This document shows positions 38,101 through 47,800 of a stretch of DNA of 64,000 nt, piece after piece. The DNA comes from Tigriopus japonicus. Its lineage: Eukaryota > Arthropoda > Copepoda > Harpacticoida > Harpacticidae. The DNA lies in the NCBI GenBank assembly GCA_010645155.1, contig CM021316.1:12069311-12133310 (forward strand), in the 5' to 3' direction. A program made the translations under genes and the position numbers. Each line of letters opens with the position of its first letter. Within the stretch, counting starts at the first letter, position 1. The notes under the pieces were generated by a model. That model did not search any database. It was given only the letters and a program-made list of their open reading frames with translations, and was not told the origin of the DNA.

Positions 38101-41100
38101 TGAAGGGATGAAGGGATGAACCCTAGGGCAGGGGTCGGCAACCGCTTTTGGGTAAGGCCCACCAAATTTGGCTACATGTCGTCACGGGCCCACCAAAGAG
38201 ACGTTGTTAAGTTCAGGGGTCCACAAATTTACGACAAAAAGCATTGGGCCCCCAAGTATAGTTCAATGGATGGCTCGCAGGCCCCCTATTTTGGACTTTT
38301 GCCATGGCTCCTGGGTCTACCAACAAGCACCTTTGGGCATGTGTGCCCAAGATTACATATATGTTACTCACCTCTGCTCTAGGACATGTCATGGGCCGGC
38401 GTATAAAATGAGTTTAAAAAACGCATATTTATTCACGGTCAAATATGCTGTGTAAAAAATGTAAAGAAACTAATCGAAAGTTTTCCTTGAATATCTATAT
38501 ATCTTGTAACACTCTTTGGAATCCTATTGCTAGTTAATAGTAGTATAAACAATATATCCCACCTGTTAAGAAGTTCTTCTGGCAATTTAACGCCTGTGTC
38601 ATGATAGCATTGAATGGCTTGATCTGACGTATCGAACAAGATGTAGAATGATGAAAGGAACCCTGCCACCAAAAGGAAAGTAACTGTCACCTGTAAAATT
38701 GTTCAAAAGAGAAGTTAGTTAATTGAGGTTCTGCATGTTCGGACGACAATGGTTTTGAAGGAACATGAAGGGACATTGTTGAAGATAAAATGACGGATTT
38801 AATAGTAAAAATATAACTATAACTGAACGTAGGATGGTTAAGGTAAGGTTAAGGTCTAAACCGGGAAATCCATTTTGAGGGATATCTTCAAAATTGTGGA
38901 CATCACAACTAGGGATAGGTCGGGCTAAGACTTTTTGGTTCTGGGTTAGGGTGAGTTCGGTAACCTTTCGGGTTGTACCGATTTGTTTATGGATCAGATC
39001 CGAATCGGTGTGAATCTGGATCAGATTGGATGGGATCAGGCTGATAAAGGGTTTTATAGAAAGATTTTCTGACATCAATGCGCTTGTAGTAAGTGAATGA
39101 GTCAATGGGAGGGTCCAAGGGATGGGCAAATATTGTTTTCTGTTTTTTTTGCACTATTGGGTCCTTTAACGAGCAGCTGACTGGGAGGTCACAGTACATA
39201 AGACTGGGAGGTCACCTTAGTAATACAGCTCCAAATATTGCACCCTGACTCAAACGTTTGACCTATTTTCGAACTTCTCAATGTAGACTGGACACGTAAG
39301 AACAAAAATTTTGCGTATTAAAGCTCAAAGGTTGCACGTGTTTTCCATTTCACTGGTTGCGCTTAAAGGACTCAATACGCCTTTATTTTCCCTTCTTATT
39401 CGCGAGTTGGGCTTAAAATAGTCATATTTACCTTTATTTGTGAAAAATGCCAAATTTTGCAAGTTTTTTTCATATTTGCAAGGTAAATATTATGTAACAT
39501 AAAACACAAAAACTCAGGCAATTTATATAGAGAAAGCATAAATAGCGAAAATCTCAATGAAAATTGGTCTTCTCAAATTTGGAAAACGCATGTTTTCCAA
39601 ATTTGAGAATAATTTTTATGTTCTTGAACATAAAAGAACTTTTCGTCAACAGTAACATTTTTTATTGACCGCCTTCTCCTTTTATGAGACTTCCTCCCAG
39701 CCTAAAGAGGTCAGGTCCAAAATATTATTCACCTACAACTTACTTTACTACCCTACAAATCATTTTATTACCCTACCAATCACTTTATTGCCCTATGAAT
39801 GAATCATGCCTTTACAAGTACATCTCAGACGCACAATTACTTGCACGTCTGAAGCCCCCGTCTCAATGACGGGGAATGATCCACTGAAGAAATGGTGGTA
39901 AGCTTTTATACCATGGCACTGAGTAGCCAACACACCAACTGATGTACTTGAGATGAACGGAGCTTGCTCCTAATATCGGTATTGAGTAAGCAAAGCATGC
40001 TAGTTGGATAGTACGAATGTCCGTGGTTGAACTGATTTTCAGGGTTGAAAAATTGTAACGGAAGTCCCAAAAAGGATAAGTTGGTCAACAAAATACCATA
40101 TGCACCCACAAATGAAGGGAGTAATAGCCAAGATCCGACATCACTCGTTTCATTTTAATTGAGGCCCCTCGGGCTGACGCCCTCGGGTCGCCAATAAAAT
40201 GAAACTCCCTCCGCCGGATTTTGGCCATTACTCCCTTCCTTTGCAGGTGCATAAATAGTGTTTTGTATTTCCAGTCTCTTTAGTAGAGTTTTTGATTAAA
40301 AATATGATTGAAATTATCTTTGTATAGAGAATTTTTATGTCCAGCTTCTATTGTTTGCACAAAGCGATAGGACGAACGTCATCTTACTTTGGGCATCTTT
40401 AAGATACCCCAATAGGCAATATCTAAATACTTCCTCTTCAAAATTGAAAAATGATGAAAATATCTAAGGCATGTATGAGAGATTTGGTTTTTATGCGATT
40501 TTTGCGATTTTATGAAGTTCGTTTGTGATTTCAACATTTTTGTGTACATTATTTTGCGATTTTGTGCTGGTTTTTGTGCAACTTTTGGCCCGTCGTGAGT
40601 AGAAAGTATCTTTTGGAACAAATGAGTAAAAACCTTGCGGAGATGATAAAAATAAGCTTAGTTATATTTTACCAAGTTTCACAAGTCAACTCTTCTGAAG
40701 TCGGTTCCGACTCCAGATTGGTTCTTGGATGGGTTTTTGAATCCGATTCACGACGAGCCGACCTTAGAATCGATGCTATCCGACACTGATCTGACTCATG
40801 GCCAATTCGAACCCATTCCTAATCACTTGGGCGAACGTTTCCAATTTTTTCCATTAAATTATTATTTTTGATTATTTTGCCCATTTTGGGGAATTTTATT
40901 TATCTTTCTCCTTTTCCAGGATAAAAACTATTTTGCCTACTTCTTAGTATACTATCATCAAAATGACAATGTTCTCTCTCCCCACTTTCGCGCCAAAACT
41001 TGCACCAGGTGTTGTTACCAAAATAAACTCATTTTTGGAGTCTGTGTGCCGCCAACTTATCATCTCCAAGAGCCTCAAGATGAGCAAGTTTGCCCTAAGG

Positions 41101-43052
41101 GCAAAGTACCTCTTGAATTATTTTGCAATTTTTTAGCTCTTTTCCTGCGATTTTTTAAGATTTTTGGCTCCTCTGTACAATTTTTCAAGGTGCCAGATTT
41201 TTATTTTCACAAAATGAGGCTTTTTCAAAATTGGACATTTTTTAAGCAATCACGTAGGATTTCCAGGGCAATTGACTCAAAACCATTCCTCTTTCTGCTA
41301 AAGCAAAAAAACAGTTTTTGGCTAGACTTCCACAATTTCCGTTTTCGCACTAGCACCGGCTAAAACCTCTACCAATTGTCCTTTTGGACGTCGAGGCATC
41401 CAGGTCTTTCATGATCATTGGTCTATCTGTAACATGCAAAAAGCCAACAACATCACATCACAGAGAAACCTTTTTTGTATTGGCCTTTTTGAAAAAAATT
41501 AACAAAAACATCTCCAAAAGCCAACTTTTCCCATGTCTTGAAAGACGCTACCATTTATTAAAGGTTCAAAAACATAAATGTATCAGTGTATTTGGCCTTT
41601 TTAAATTTAGCTCTTTTTTAGCTCTTTTTCATGAAAAGTTCGCTCTTTTAGCTCCAAAATTTGCATCTAAACTGAGTTATTGAGCTCTTTTTTAAGTTAG
41701 GTAATTGGTCACACTGAGGAGGACTACCCTTAGACCTCTATGGAACTACCCATAGAGGTCTATAGAAATTAGAAAGGCCATTGTCGTCATTTTGTCTGCC
41801 TTGCTTATTGTTGAAAGTGGCCAGAAGTTGCGTGAATATGCAAATATTTCCGAAGAATATCGTGAAATGCCCAAACAACTGGAAGATCATAGTACAAATG
41901 GAAGTGGGCACGACTTATTTTCAATGCCAAATCCAATAATTGCGTGAACTAATGCCTGTGAATCGAATTATCACCTTCATTGAACATCTTAGTATAACTT
42001 GGGAGAAGGAAAGCGTAGACAGGAGGCTACATGGCCAAAAAACTGAATGTTTTTCAAAAATTTGCCTTCTACGAATACGTTTGTTTGGGCAAGTTTCAAC
42101 TAGTCGCTGATGTTAAACGGCCCTTGCTGCCTACAATGAAATTTCACGACCGGCCTGCTTTAGTATCTCGAGTCTGTGACCTTTGTGGGACTACACATTC
42201 GTCTACAAGTCGCCACACAGATTACAGTAGCACGGCGTTTAATTGAGCTGGAGAAGTCATTTATAAGTTCCAAAGACATTTGAGACCAGTTTTGGAGTGA
42301 GAAGACAATCCCACATATGAAGTCGAGGTCGGTTAATTAGGTCACGGGCCAAAAACTGATATAATATCACTTAAAACTTGCTTAATAACAATTTTCTGAT
42401 TTTTTCTTGTCACCTATTTCTAACATGTCCTCAATGTTGGCTGAACCCGAAATATTGACTTTTTTGAATTGAAATGTGTTGAGCCTTTCTTCAAATTTGG
42501 GTGAACAAAAGTCCGATTATGTCCTTCCAGAATTGTGTTTGAAAATAGCCTTTGAAAATTGAACGGCTAAATAGATTACACCAATATTTTGAATCTTTAC
42601 CGAACTAAGTGTGCCTAACAATTATCCAAAAGAAAATTTTCATAAATTTGTTTTTAGCAAGTTTTAAGTGACGTTATATCAGTTTTTGGCCCGTGACCTA
42701 ATTAACCGACCTTGACGTCTTATGCAGGATTGTCTTCTCACTCCAAAACTGGTCTCAAATGTCTTTGGAACTCAAAAATGACTTACCTAACTCAATTAAA
42801 CGCCGTGGTAGGTTATAACTTGTTGGTTAAAAGGCATTTCTGAGTAAATCGAGTCTGAAGCTGATGCTAAAGTTAATCGATAGTCCTTACAAAGTTGGAA
42901 CTCTCGTTGTCAAGGAAACTCAAGATTGGGCTCACCCTATAATGAAGCCAAAATGCGTCTTTGGTCAATTGGGGATGACGGATAACTTTCTTATTGTCTT
43001 TAAGAAAAAAGTCTAAAATTGCCTTCACTTCTTGCCAAAACGTTGCTCTCAT
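32134..43052 (-). CDS. Innexin A, gap-junction protein with an unusually long cytoplasmic loop
   Basis: Forms gap-junction channels between cells. Exons from 5': 42936-43052, 38563-38690, 35291-35516, 34560-35210, 32956-33221, 32134-32449. Phases agree at every junction (0, 2, 0, 0, 2) and give 567 residues. Landmarks: an N-terminal LHYR before the first helix VTVTFLLVAGF; first extracellular loop Cys in AIQC and YCW; the family signature YYQWVPFFLFF; third helix starting YFYCE; second loop with TKCMFQKYG and DTLCVL; fourth helix FWFWFIILALL; C-terminal DWMILYYYSQ. Most innexins have 360-420 residues. Here about 190 residues lie between helix 2 and helix 3, against about 48 in innexin B; all the excess is in the single 651-bp exon 34560-35210. 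The first exon lies 4.2 kb upstream; it fits in frame and in content but is the least certain part. Confidence 0.88.
32638..32844. mobile_element. hAT-like MITE in innexin A intron
   Basis: A 207-bp element with ends CAGGGGTGTGCAAAC and, inverted, CAGGGGTGTGCAAAC, and GC-rich GGCCCGCGAG words inside. The exact 8-bp duplication GTCTATTG is at 32630-32637 and 32845-32852. It has no coding capacity and lies in the last intron of innexin A. Confidence 0.92.
33905..34085 (+). repeat. Dispersed repeat, copy 2 (see 1795-1965)
   Basis: Aligns with 1795-1965 over about 170 bases. It lies in the innexin A intron between exons 4 and 5. The adjoining minus-strand frame 34088-34420 (110 codons, no family similarity seen) may be part of the same element. 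Confidence 0.7.
35655..35850. mobile_element. Decayed hAT-like fragment in innexin A intron
   Basis: The right end reads CACTGGTTGCTGAC, the inverse of GTCAGCAACCAGTG, with GGGCCCAC and GGGCCTAC words inside. This resembles the CAGGGGTCGGCAACC fragment near 38130. No target duplication was found. Confidence 0.45.
36335..37431. mobile_element. pogo/mariner-like element in innexin A intron
   Basis: The ends are CAGTCAAATCTCGGTATAAG and, inverted, CAGTCAAATCTCGATATAAG, flanked by TA on each side (36333-36334, 37432-37433). Near each end the motif CTCGATATAAGAAA repeats several times. No transposase remains in its 1.1 kb. The end sequence resembles pogo/Tigger inverted repeats. Confidence 0.8.
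37749..38120. repeat. (ATGA)n and (ATGAAGGG)n simple-repeat array
   Basis: Tetramer ATGA repeats pass through mixed blocks into about 18 near-perfect copies of the octamer GGGATGAA. The octamer looks like a point-mutated double tetramer that later expanded. A 138-codon minus-strand frame (HPFIPSSL repeats) is a by-product. Confidence 0.95.
38129..38390. mobile_element. Probable hAT-like fragment
   Basis: Starts CAGGGGTCGGCAACC and contains GGCCCACCAAA, GGGCCCACC and GGGCCCCC words, the style of hAT MITEs. The other end and target duplication were not identified. Confidence 0.45.
39570..39635. repeat. Two adjacent perfect palindromes
   Basis: A 40-base perfect palindrome at 39570-39609 (arm TTCTCAAATTTGGAAAAC, centre GCAT) is followed at 39614-39635 by TTTTATGTTC, two bases and its complement. 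Both lie in the first intron of innexin A. Confidence 0.85.
40101..40251. mobile_element. Small MITE with TA duplication
   Basis: A 151-bp element that is nearly one long inverted repeat. The left arm begins TGCACCCACAAATGAAGGGA and the inverted right arm TGCACCTGCAAAGGAAGGGA. TA flanks both sides. It is non-coding, with a GC-rich centre (CCCCTCGGGC). Confidence 0.75.
41732..41761. repeat. 12-bp-arm hairpin
   Basis: AGACCTCTATGG, six bases, then its exact complement. It is in innexin A intron 1 and its role is unknown. Confidence 0.7.
42231..42807. mobile_element. Long-inverted-repeat (fold-back) element with 4-bp duplication
   Basis: Arms of about 150 bases run inward from CACGGCGTTTAATTGAG at both ends and share blocks such as GAGACCAGTTTTGGAGTGAG and GGTCACGGGCCAAAAACTGA. 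The centre is about 270 bases of AT-rich DNA with no coding. GTAG flanks both sides (42227-42230, 42808-42811), a likely target duplication. It lies close to the first coding exon of innexin A. Confidence 0.85.
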
Positions 43053-43239
43053 GATGCCTGCCAATTTCCGTCTGAATAATCCTTTGGATATTTTTCAATC
43101 AGGCGAGACGAGCCGTTTGTTTGCTTCATAAAAACTTTGTTTGCTCAATTATTGTAGTGTGCACAGATTTTTCAACTTGGGGAAGAAAACAGTAAAAACT
43201 GTGAAAATAACGACGTGTTAGAACAGGAACACCTATAAG

Positions 43240-44847
43240 TAGAGACAGGAAGTTTAGACGAATAAAACTGTCAAATTAAACGAAAAAAAGACGAATAGAA
43301 TTGCCTGATTAGACGAAAAAAGGTCGAAAAAAATTGACCTATGCAACGAAAAAGACGAATAAAAGTCTCCTTAAGACAAAAAAACGAAAACAAAAACCTT
43401 ATTTATACAATGTTTACAATTATACAAAAATCTTTTATCTCATTTTGTGAAGGTAAAAATCAAATCAATTTACCCAAAAAGGCGAATGAAACTGTTTTAT
43501 AAGAAAGAATACAAATTAAGTGCCCGAACAGACGAAAAAAGACGTTAAAAACTGCTCACACAAAATAGTCGAAATGTACCGGGTGCGCCAAAACAACTCA
43601 TACACTATTTGAATGATCTTTTTTTTTAAAATTGCCATGTTTTTCAAGCCTGCATTATAAGAAAAAACGTTTGGTTTTCTCCCCCTATTAATTACCTTTT
43701 ACCTGCATAACAATTGACCAATGCATTTGCAAATTCCTGATACTAGAAAACCTTGGAAATTTTTTCTGCACGGCTCAATGATGGCAGCACGCCAATAGAG
43801 ATCATCCAAGAGATTTGGGAGTGACTACCTTGTGTGGATGTGGTTTGAAACAAAGTGTGTGCCAATGAGCATGCAAAAATTGGGTCCTTAAAGCCCTCCA
43901 TTGAGTATGAGTGGATCCAAATGTCTGCAAGCAGCCTTTTGGCATCAATGAAGTCCTTCTCCACAAGTGTAGTGAGATGAGCCTTGTTGCCACGGGTGGA
44001 GTGCTTGAAAAGTGATCATCAAGAAGGACATATGGAAAAGACTACTTTGTTACTAAGTTTCCTTATGGCATCCATCATAGTGCCGGGATACATTGTGCAA
44101 AAGTTGAGCTTAAGTGTATGAGTTGTTTCGGCGCACCCGGTATGTCCCTTTTGACCGGGAAAAATTTGTCTGCTTGTGAAAAAACGGCGAAAAGTTTATT
44201 TTTTTAAAAAAGGAAGTAATTATTGGGCAAGAAATTTTCGGTAGTAAATATGTCAAGTGAAAACCAAGAGTTCAAAAAAAGACGTATAAAATCCAAATTA
44301 GACGCAAACAAATTCGCAATTGAAGAATGTTAATTGAAGGTTACAAAAGTTGCCACTAGATGGAGCCAAAATAGGAGCAAAGTCCTTTGATTTCAGATCT
44401 ATCCTCAACTTTGATTTGTTACCAAAATTGCAGCTTCCATCTTAAAATGGATTTCTCTTCATATTTCGAGTCTTTTGGAGCTCAGCTACCATATTACTGT
44501 GTTCAAAAAGTAAAAAGTCAAACTGAGTAGTCACAAATTGAGGCTAAATATTTACCAGAAGCACCCACAAATGTTTCTATCTCAAGATGGCGCTGATTGT
44601 CATTTTTCTCTTTGCTTGAAGTTCAACTTTGCTTCCTTCAGAGGGCTTGCTCTGACAGCAGTGTTGTTCATTTTGAGAACAAGAGAGGGCACCCTACTAG
44701 GATGTGTTAAGAGCATGCTAAATCATGTAAGAGCCATCTAGGTGAAGCGAATGTTAGTTTTCTTTAAAATCCTAAATAAAGGTAAAAAAGACGAAAAAAG
44801 ATGAAAAAAATACGATAAAGTTTATTCGTCCAAAATTCCAGTCCCTA
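43240..44847. mobile_element. hAT-like element with GACGAAAAA subterminal repeats
   Basis: The ends are TAGAGACAGGAAGTTTAGAC and, inverted, TAGGGACTGGAATTTTGGAC, both continuing GAATAAA. The exact 8-bp duplication CCTATAAG is at 43232-43239 and 44848-44855. GACGAAAAAAGACG-like words are repeated inside both ends. No transposase frame remains. A mariner-type element (43579-44140) is nested inside it. It is located in the spacer between innexins A and B. Confidence 0.88.
43579..44140. mobile_element. mariner-like deletion derivative nested in a hAT-like element
   Basis: The ends are CCGGGTGCGCCAAAACAACT and, inverted, CCGGGTGCGCCGAAACAACT, continuing CATACACT, with TA on both sides (43577-43578, 44141-44142). 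It is 562 bp. Short minus-strand frames inside show no clear catalytic motif. Being inside the hAT-like element, it inserted later. Confidence 0.88.
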
Positions 44848-45589
44848 CCTATAAGTCTATAACTCACCCAGCTCAAGGTATCTTTGGTTTGACATGACGA
44901 ATTATGGTTTGTGGCAATATTTTTGGCATATTTCATGAGTTGCAATAAATTTAGTATTATAAAGTGACCTGTTTTGTTACTTGGCCAACTACTCTTTTGA
45001 AGAATAACTAGCTTTTATTAACGGGTTTGCTTTTTCATTTTGATTTGATACTTGATAAGTAAATGATAACCAGTGTAGGGCCCGGAAAAATATTTTTTTT
45101 TTCGCTGTAGAGCGGAAATTTCAAAGAGTAGGTGACGATCACTCTTAGAGACGCTTTTCTTAGAGAAGCACATTAGGTTGGCCTCTAGAAAAACGCAAAC
45201 GTTCTGCTTCAGAGTAAGATGCGGAGGCACTGGATTGAGCATCAGCTTGTTGAGGCTTCCATCTGTTTGGAAATGTTGAAAACGGCACCCAAAAGGGAAT
45301 CAGTCATTCACATGCTGCATACTGAATGACGTCATTGACGCCGGTCTCAACCTCGCCGTCTCTCACTACGCAGAGCGTCTCTAATCACGCTCATCAGCCA
45401 TCTGCTTACACTGAAAAGAGTTGATCCTAAGCAAAACAATGAATGCAGTTAACTAAATTATTGAAATGTTGATAAAAATGTCAATAATATGATATTGATT
45501 CAATACCTCAGAACTCCATCTATTTAGCACTTCATTTATACCACATTCTGTGCAAAAGTTTCCACAATTACTCAAAACCATCAAGTTAT

Positions 45590-46017
45590 ATTAGAAGCTT
45601 GAATGGAATGGATCCCATTAGAAGCTTGAATGTCCTCCTCTCTTCTTTATCGGGCTCCTTCATTGTTCAATTTGTTGCCTATTTGCCTTCGTCGGGAATA
45701 TGTAGGAGCTGATCCTCTAACAGGATTTAAGGCAGGATTGGACAAATTCTTAAATACTATTCCTGACCAACCCACCATACAAGGGTTGTATAGATCTGCC
45801 AACAGTAACTCATTGGTAGATCAAATTTCATAAAAACATTAATTATTGAAACTATAATGATGATTAACTCTCTTTACAGGGAATCCCATTCCTTGTAGCG
45901 GTAATGAAAAATCCGCCCCCCCCCCAAAAAAAAAGAAAAAAAATAATAATAATGGACCACATTAGAAGCTTGAATAGAATGGACCACATAAGAAGCTTGA
46001 ATGGAATGGACCACATT
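45590..46017 (+). repeat. 27-bp minisatellite interrupted by a LINE tail
   Basis: The unit ATTAGAAGCTTGAATGGAAT plus GGACCAC occurs at 45590-45632 and again at 45952-46017. The DNA between is the 3' part of a LINE, so the LINE inserted inside the array. Confidence 0.8.
45633..45951 (+). pseudogene. LINE 3' end: reverse transcriptase C-terminus and tail
   Basis: Open frame to the TAA at 45831-45833 reading LLYRAPSLFNLLPICLRREY, then FKAGLDKFLNTIPDQP and NSLVDQIS, the usual C-terminal end of jockey/CR1-like LINE proteins. After the stop comes the family tail GGGAATCCCATTCCTTGTAG followed by CGGTAAT, C-runs, A-runs and AAT repeats. It is heavily 5'-truncated. The ATG at 45630 belongs to the target DNA, so this is not an independent gene. 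Confidence 0.85.
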
Positions 46018-46018
46018 A

Positions 46019-46046
46019 CATAATAATAATAATAATAATAATAATA
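46019..46046. repeat. (AAT)n microsatellite
   Basis: About nine AAT units next to the minisatellite. Confidence 0.85.
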
Positions 46047-47800
46047 TGTTTCTTGCGACTCAAGGTCATGTCAGGTTGTATAAAATAAAGTAAAATATTG
46101 TAAAAATATATATAAGTGTTCTCATAAAAATGGTTGTGACATGTCAAATGTTAAAAAACTTTAACATGAATGTTGTTCTGAAGGCCACAGTCGACCATTT
46201 TGTATCAAACTTGGACTGCATATGGTGCAGTTTTTAGTTATTAGTATATGACTATGATATTTGCCAAGTAAAACGTTTATTGTCCTAAGACGTCTTTATC
46301 ACCCTGTAACTAACACGATTCGACGTTTTTCCAACTCTCCTTCAGTGCAGTCCCCGCGCAGAGCAAATCTGAGGTGCTGCATTCTTTCATGGATTTGCAG
46401 ATTTAAAACAAACATCTTGCCATTAGCAACCCTCATCGGCCATACAGCACAACCACTCTAGCGGAAGCCCACTCTACCTTGCTCAGGAAAAGGTAGATCC
46501 TTGGTGCGTTCAGGATGGCCGCAGTTCCAACAAGTGAACATGATGCGGTGTTCTGCTTGAGGGTGACCACCATGTCTTACGATCAATTTTGTATGCGTCC
46601 TGTCCTGATCCTCTGTGAAGACAGATGTATTCGTTCCCTCCATCATTTCCACTTACATTTTCTCTCTTATGTTCATGACCTTATGCTCACAATAATCCCA
46701 TTCTCCGTGAATGAATACCTCGGACCGGACAAGACATTTCCAGCCCCTTTTGTACACATTAAGAAACTTTGTTTTCAAAATCTAATTCAAATTTGTCATT
46801 TAATGCATTGACGCTAGGTTGCAGAGCAAAAAGATCCAGACTGCATTGGCCAAAAATATCCAATGGTGCCATCATAAATGGCAAAGTTTTAGCAAACTGA
46901 TCTTTATCTTTTGACAACCAGGCAGAGTTAGCAAATTAAGAAAATGTGTCAATTTATATTAAATGAGTTGCCCTATCTTGATAGTAAGCCACTACCTTCA
47001 GGATTGAGAATGGTATTTTGAAGATCATCATATCCTTTTTGAAACTTCAGGTTTAAGTTGTGAAAATGCATTCAATCCTTAAGATTTGTAACTTTGGAAA
47101 TGTGTGCTTTTTTGACTTGATGCCAATTTAGGTACAGCTCTGATACATTACATTTTCATTTTGAAAAGTCGGGCACAGCTCCTCTGTTCATTATCCAAAG
47201 AAAGCGCTTTTCTTATCTCCTTTGACTCAAGTTGAAATGGCGTCTTATGAGTCTGTGTTTGATGAACAACTCCAATCAAGAGTCCAAAGGTCGGATCACG
47301 ACAAAACTCCCATGAAGTTGTCAAATAAACCTGCATTTGTCTCAGCTTCAGTGTAGACCTCTAAATATGTAGAGGTTCATGCTTGAAGCCTGAAGCAAGA
47401 GAGAATGTATTGTTAGTGGTTGTTTTATGCTTTTGTCTCCAAGCACGTGGCTTTCAATGGGAAATGATTGAAAAAGCTGATCCAGGAAATTCGATGCTAA
47501 GAAATGTAATTGGTTTAAAAAATCTGGTTTAATTAGCATTTAGTTCCAACAATGTATGTACACTTTTTTATCAGTTGCACGTTTATAATCAAACTGTTTC
47601 TGCCCTAATCAGTAATCACATTATCTAAATCTTGTTTTCAAAGTAAACCAAAATTACAGCTCATGAGAGATCTTCAAACGAAGCAGATACTGTAAATGCA
47701 TAAAAAAATTGAAGATTACGACGTTAGAACGACTTTAAATACAAGCGAAGTCACTTGAAGTTCAAAAAATGATAAACATGTTTCATTTTTCCATATTGGT

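Larger units (their letters stand above)
44856..47800. other. Spacer between innexin A and innexin B, mostly repeats
   Basis: Apart from the LINE tail and minisatellite at 45590-46046, no gene was recognised. A minus-strand frame at 46458-46652 contains CWNCGHPERTKD, which could be a broken retroviral-type zinc knuckle, but this is weak. A segment near 46060-46110 (TTGCGACTCAAGGTCATGTCA) recurs near 49075 (TTGCGACTCATGGTCACGTCA), indicating another dispersed repeat. Confidence 0.5.

Noticed and set aside
37749..38120. CRISPR array or tandem gene family
   Set aside because: The genome is eukaryotic, there are no spacers, and the units are simple repeats.
37749..38165. 138-codon minus-strand frame of HPFIPSSL repeats
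   Set aside because: Translation of a simple ATGA/ATGAAGGG array.
46458..46652. Retroviral-type zinc-knuckle protein (CWNCG motif)
   Set aside because: The knuckle spacing is broken and no neighbouring gag or pol sequence is present; too weak to call.
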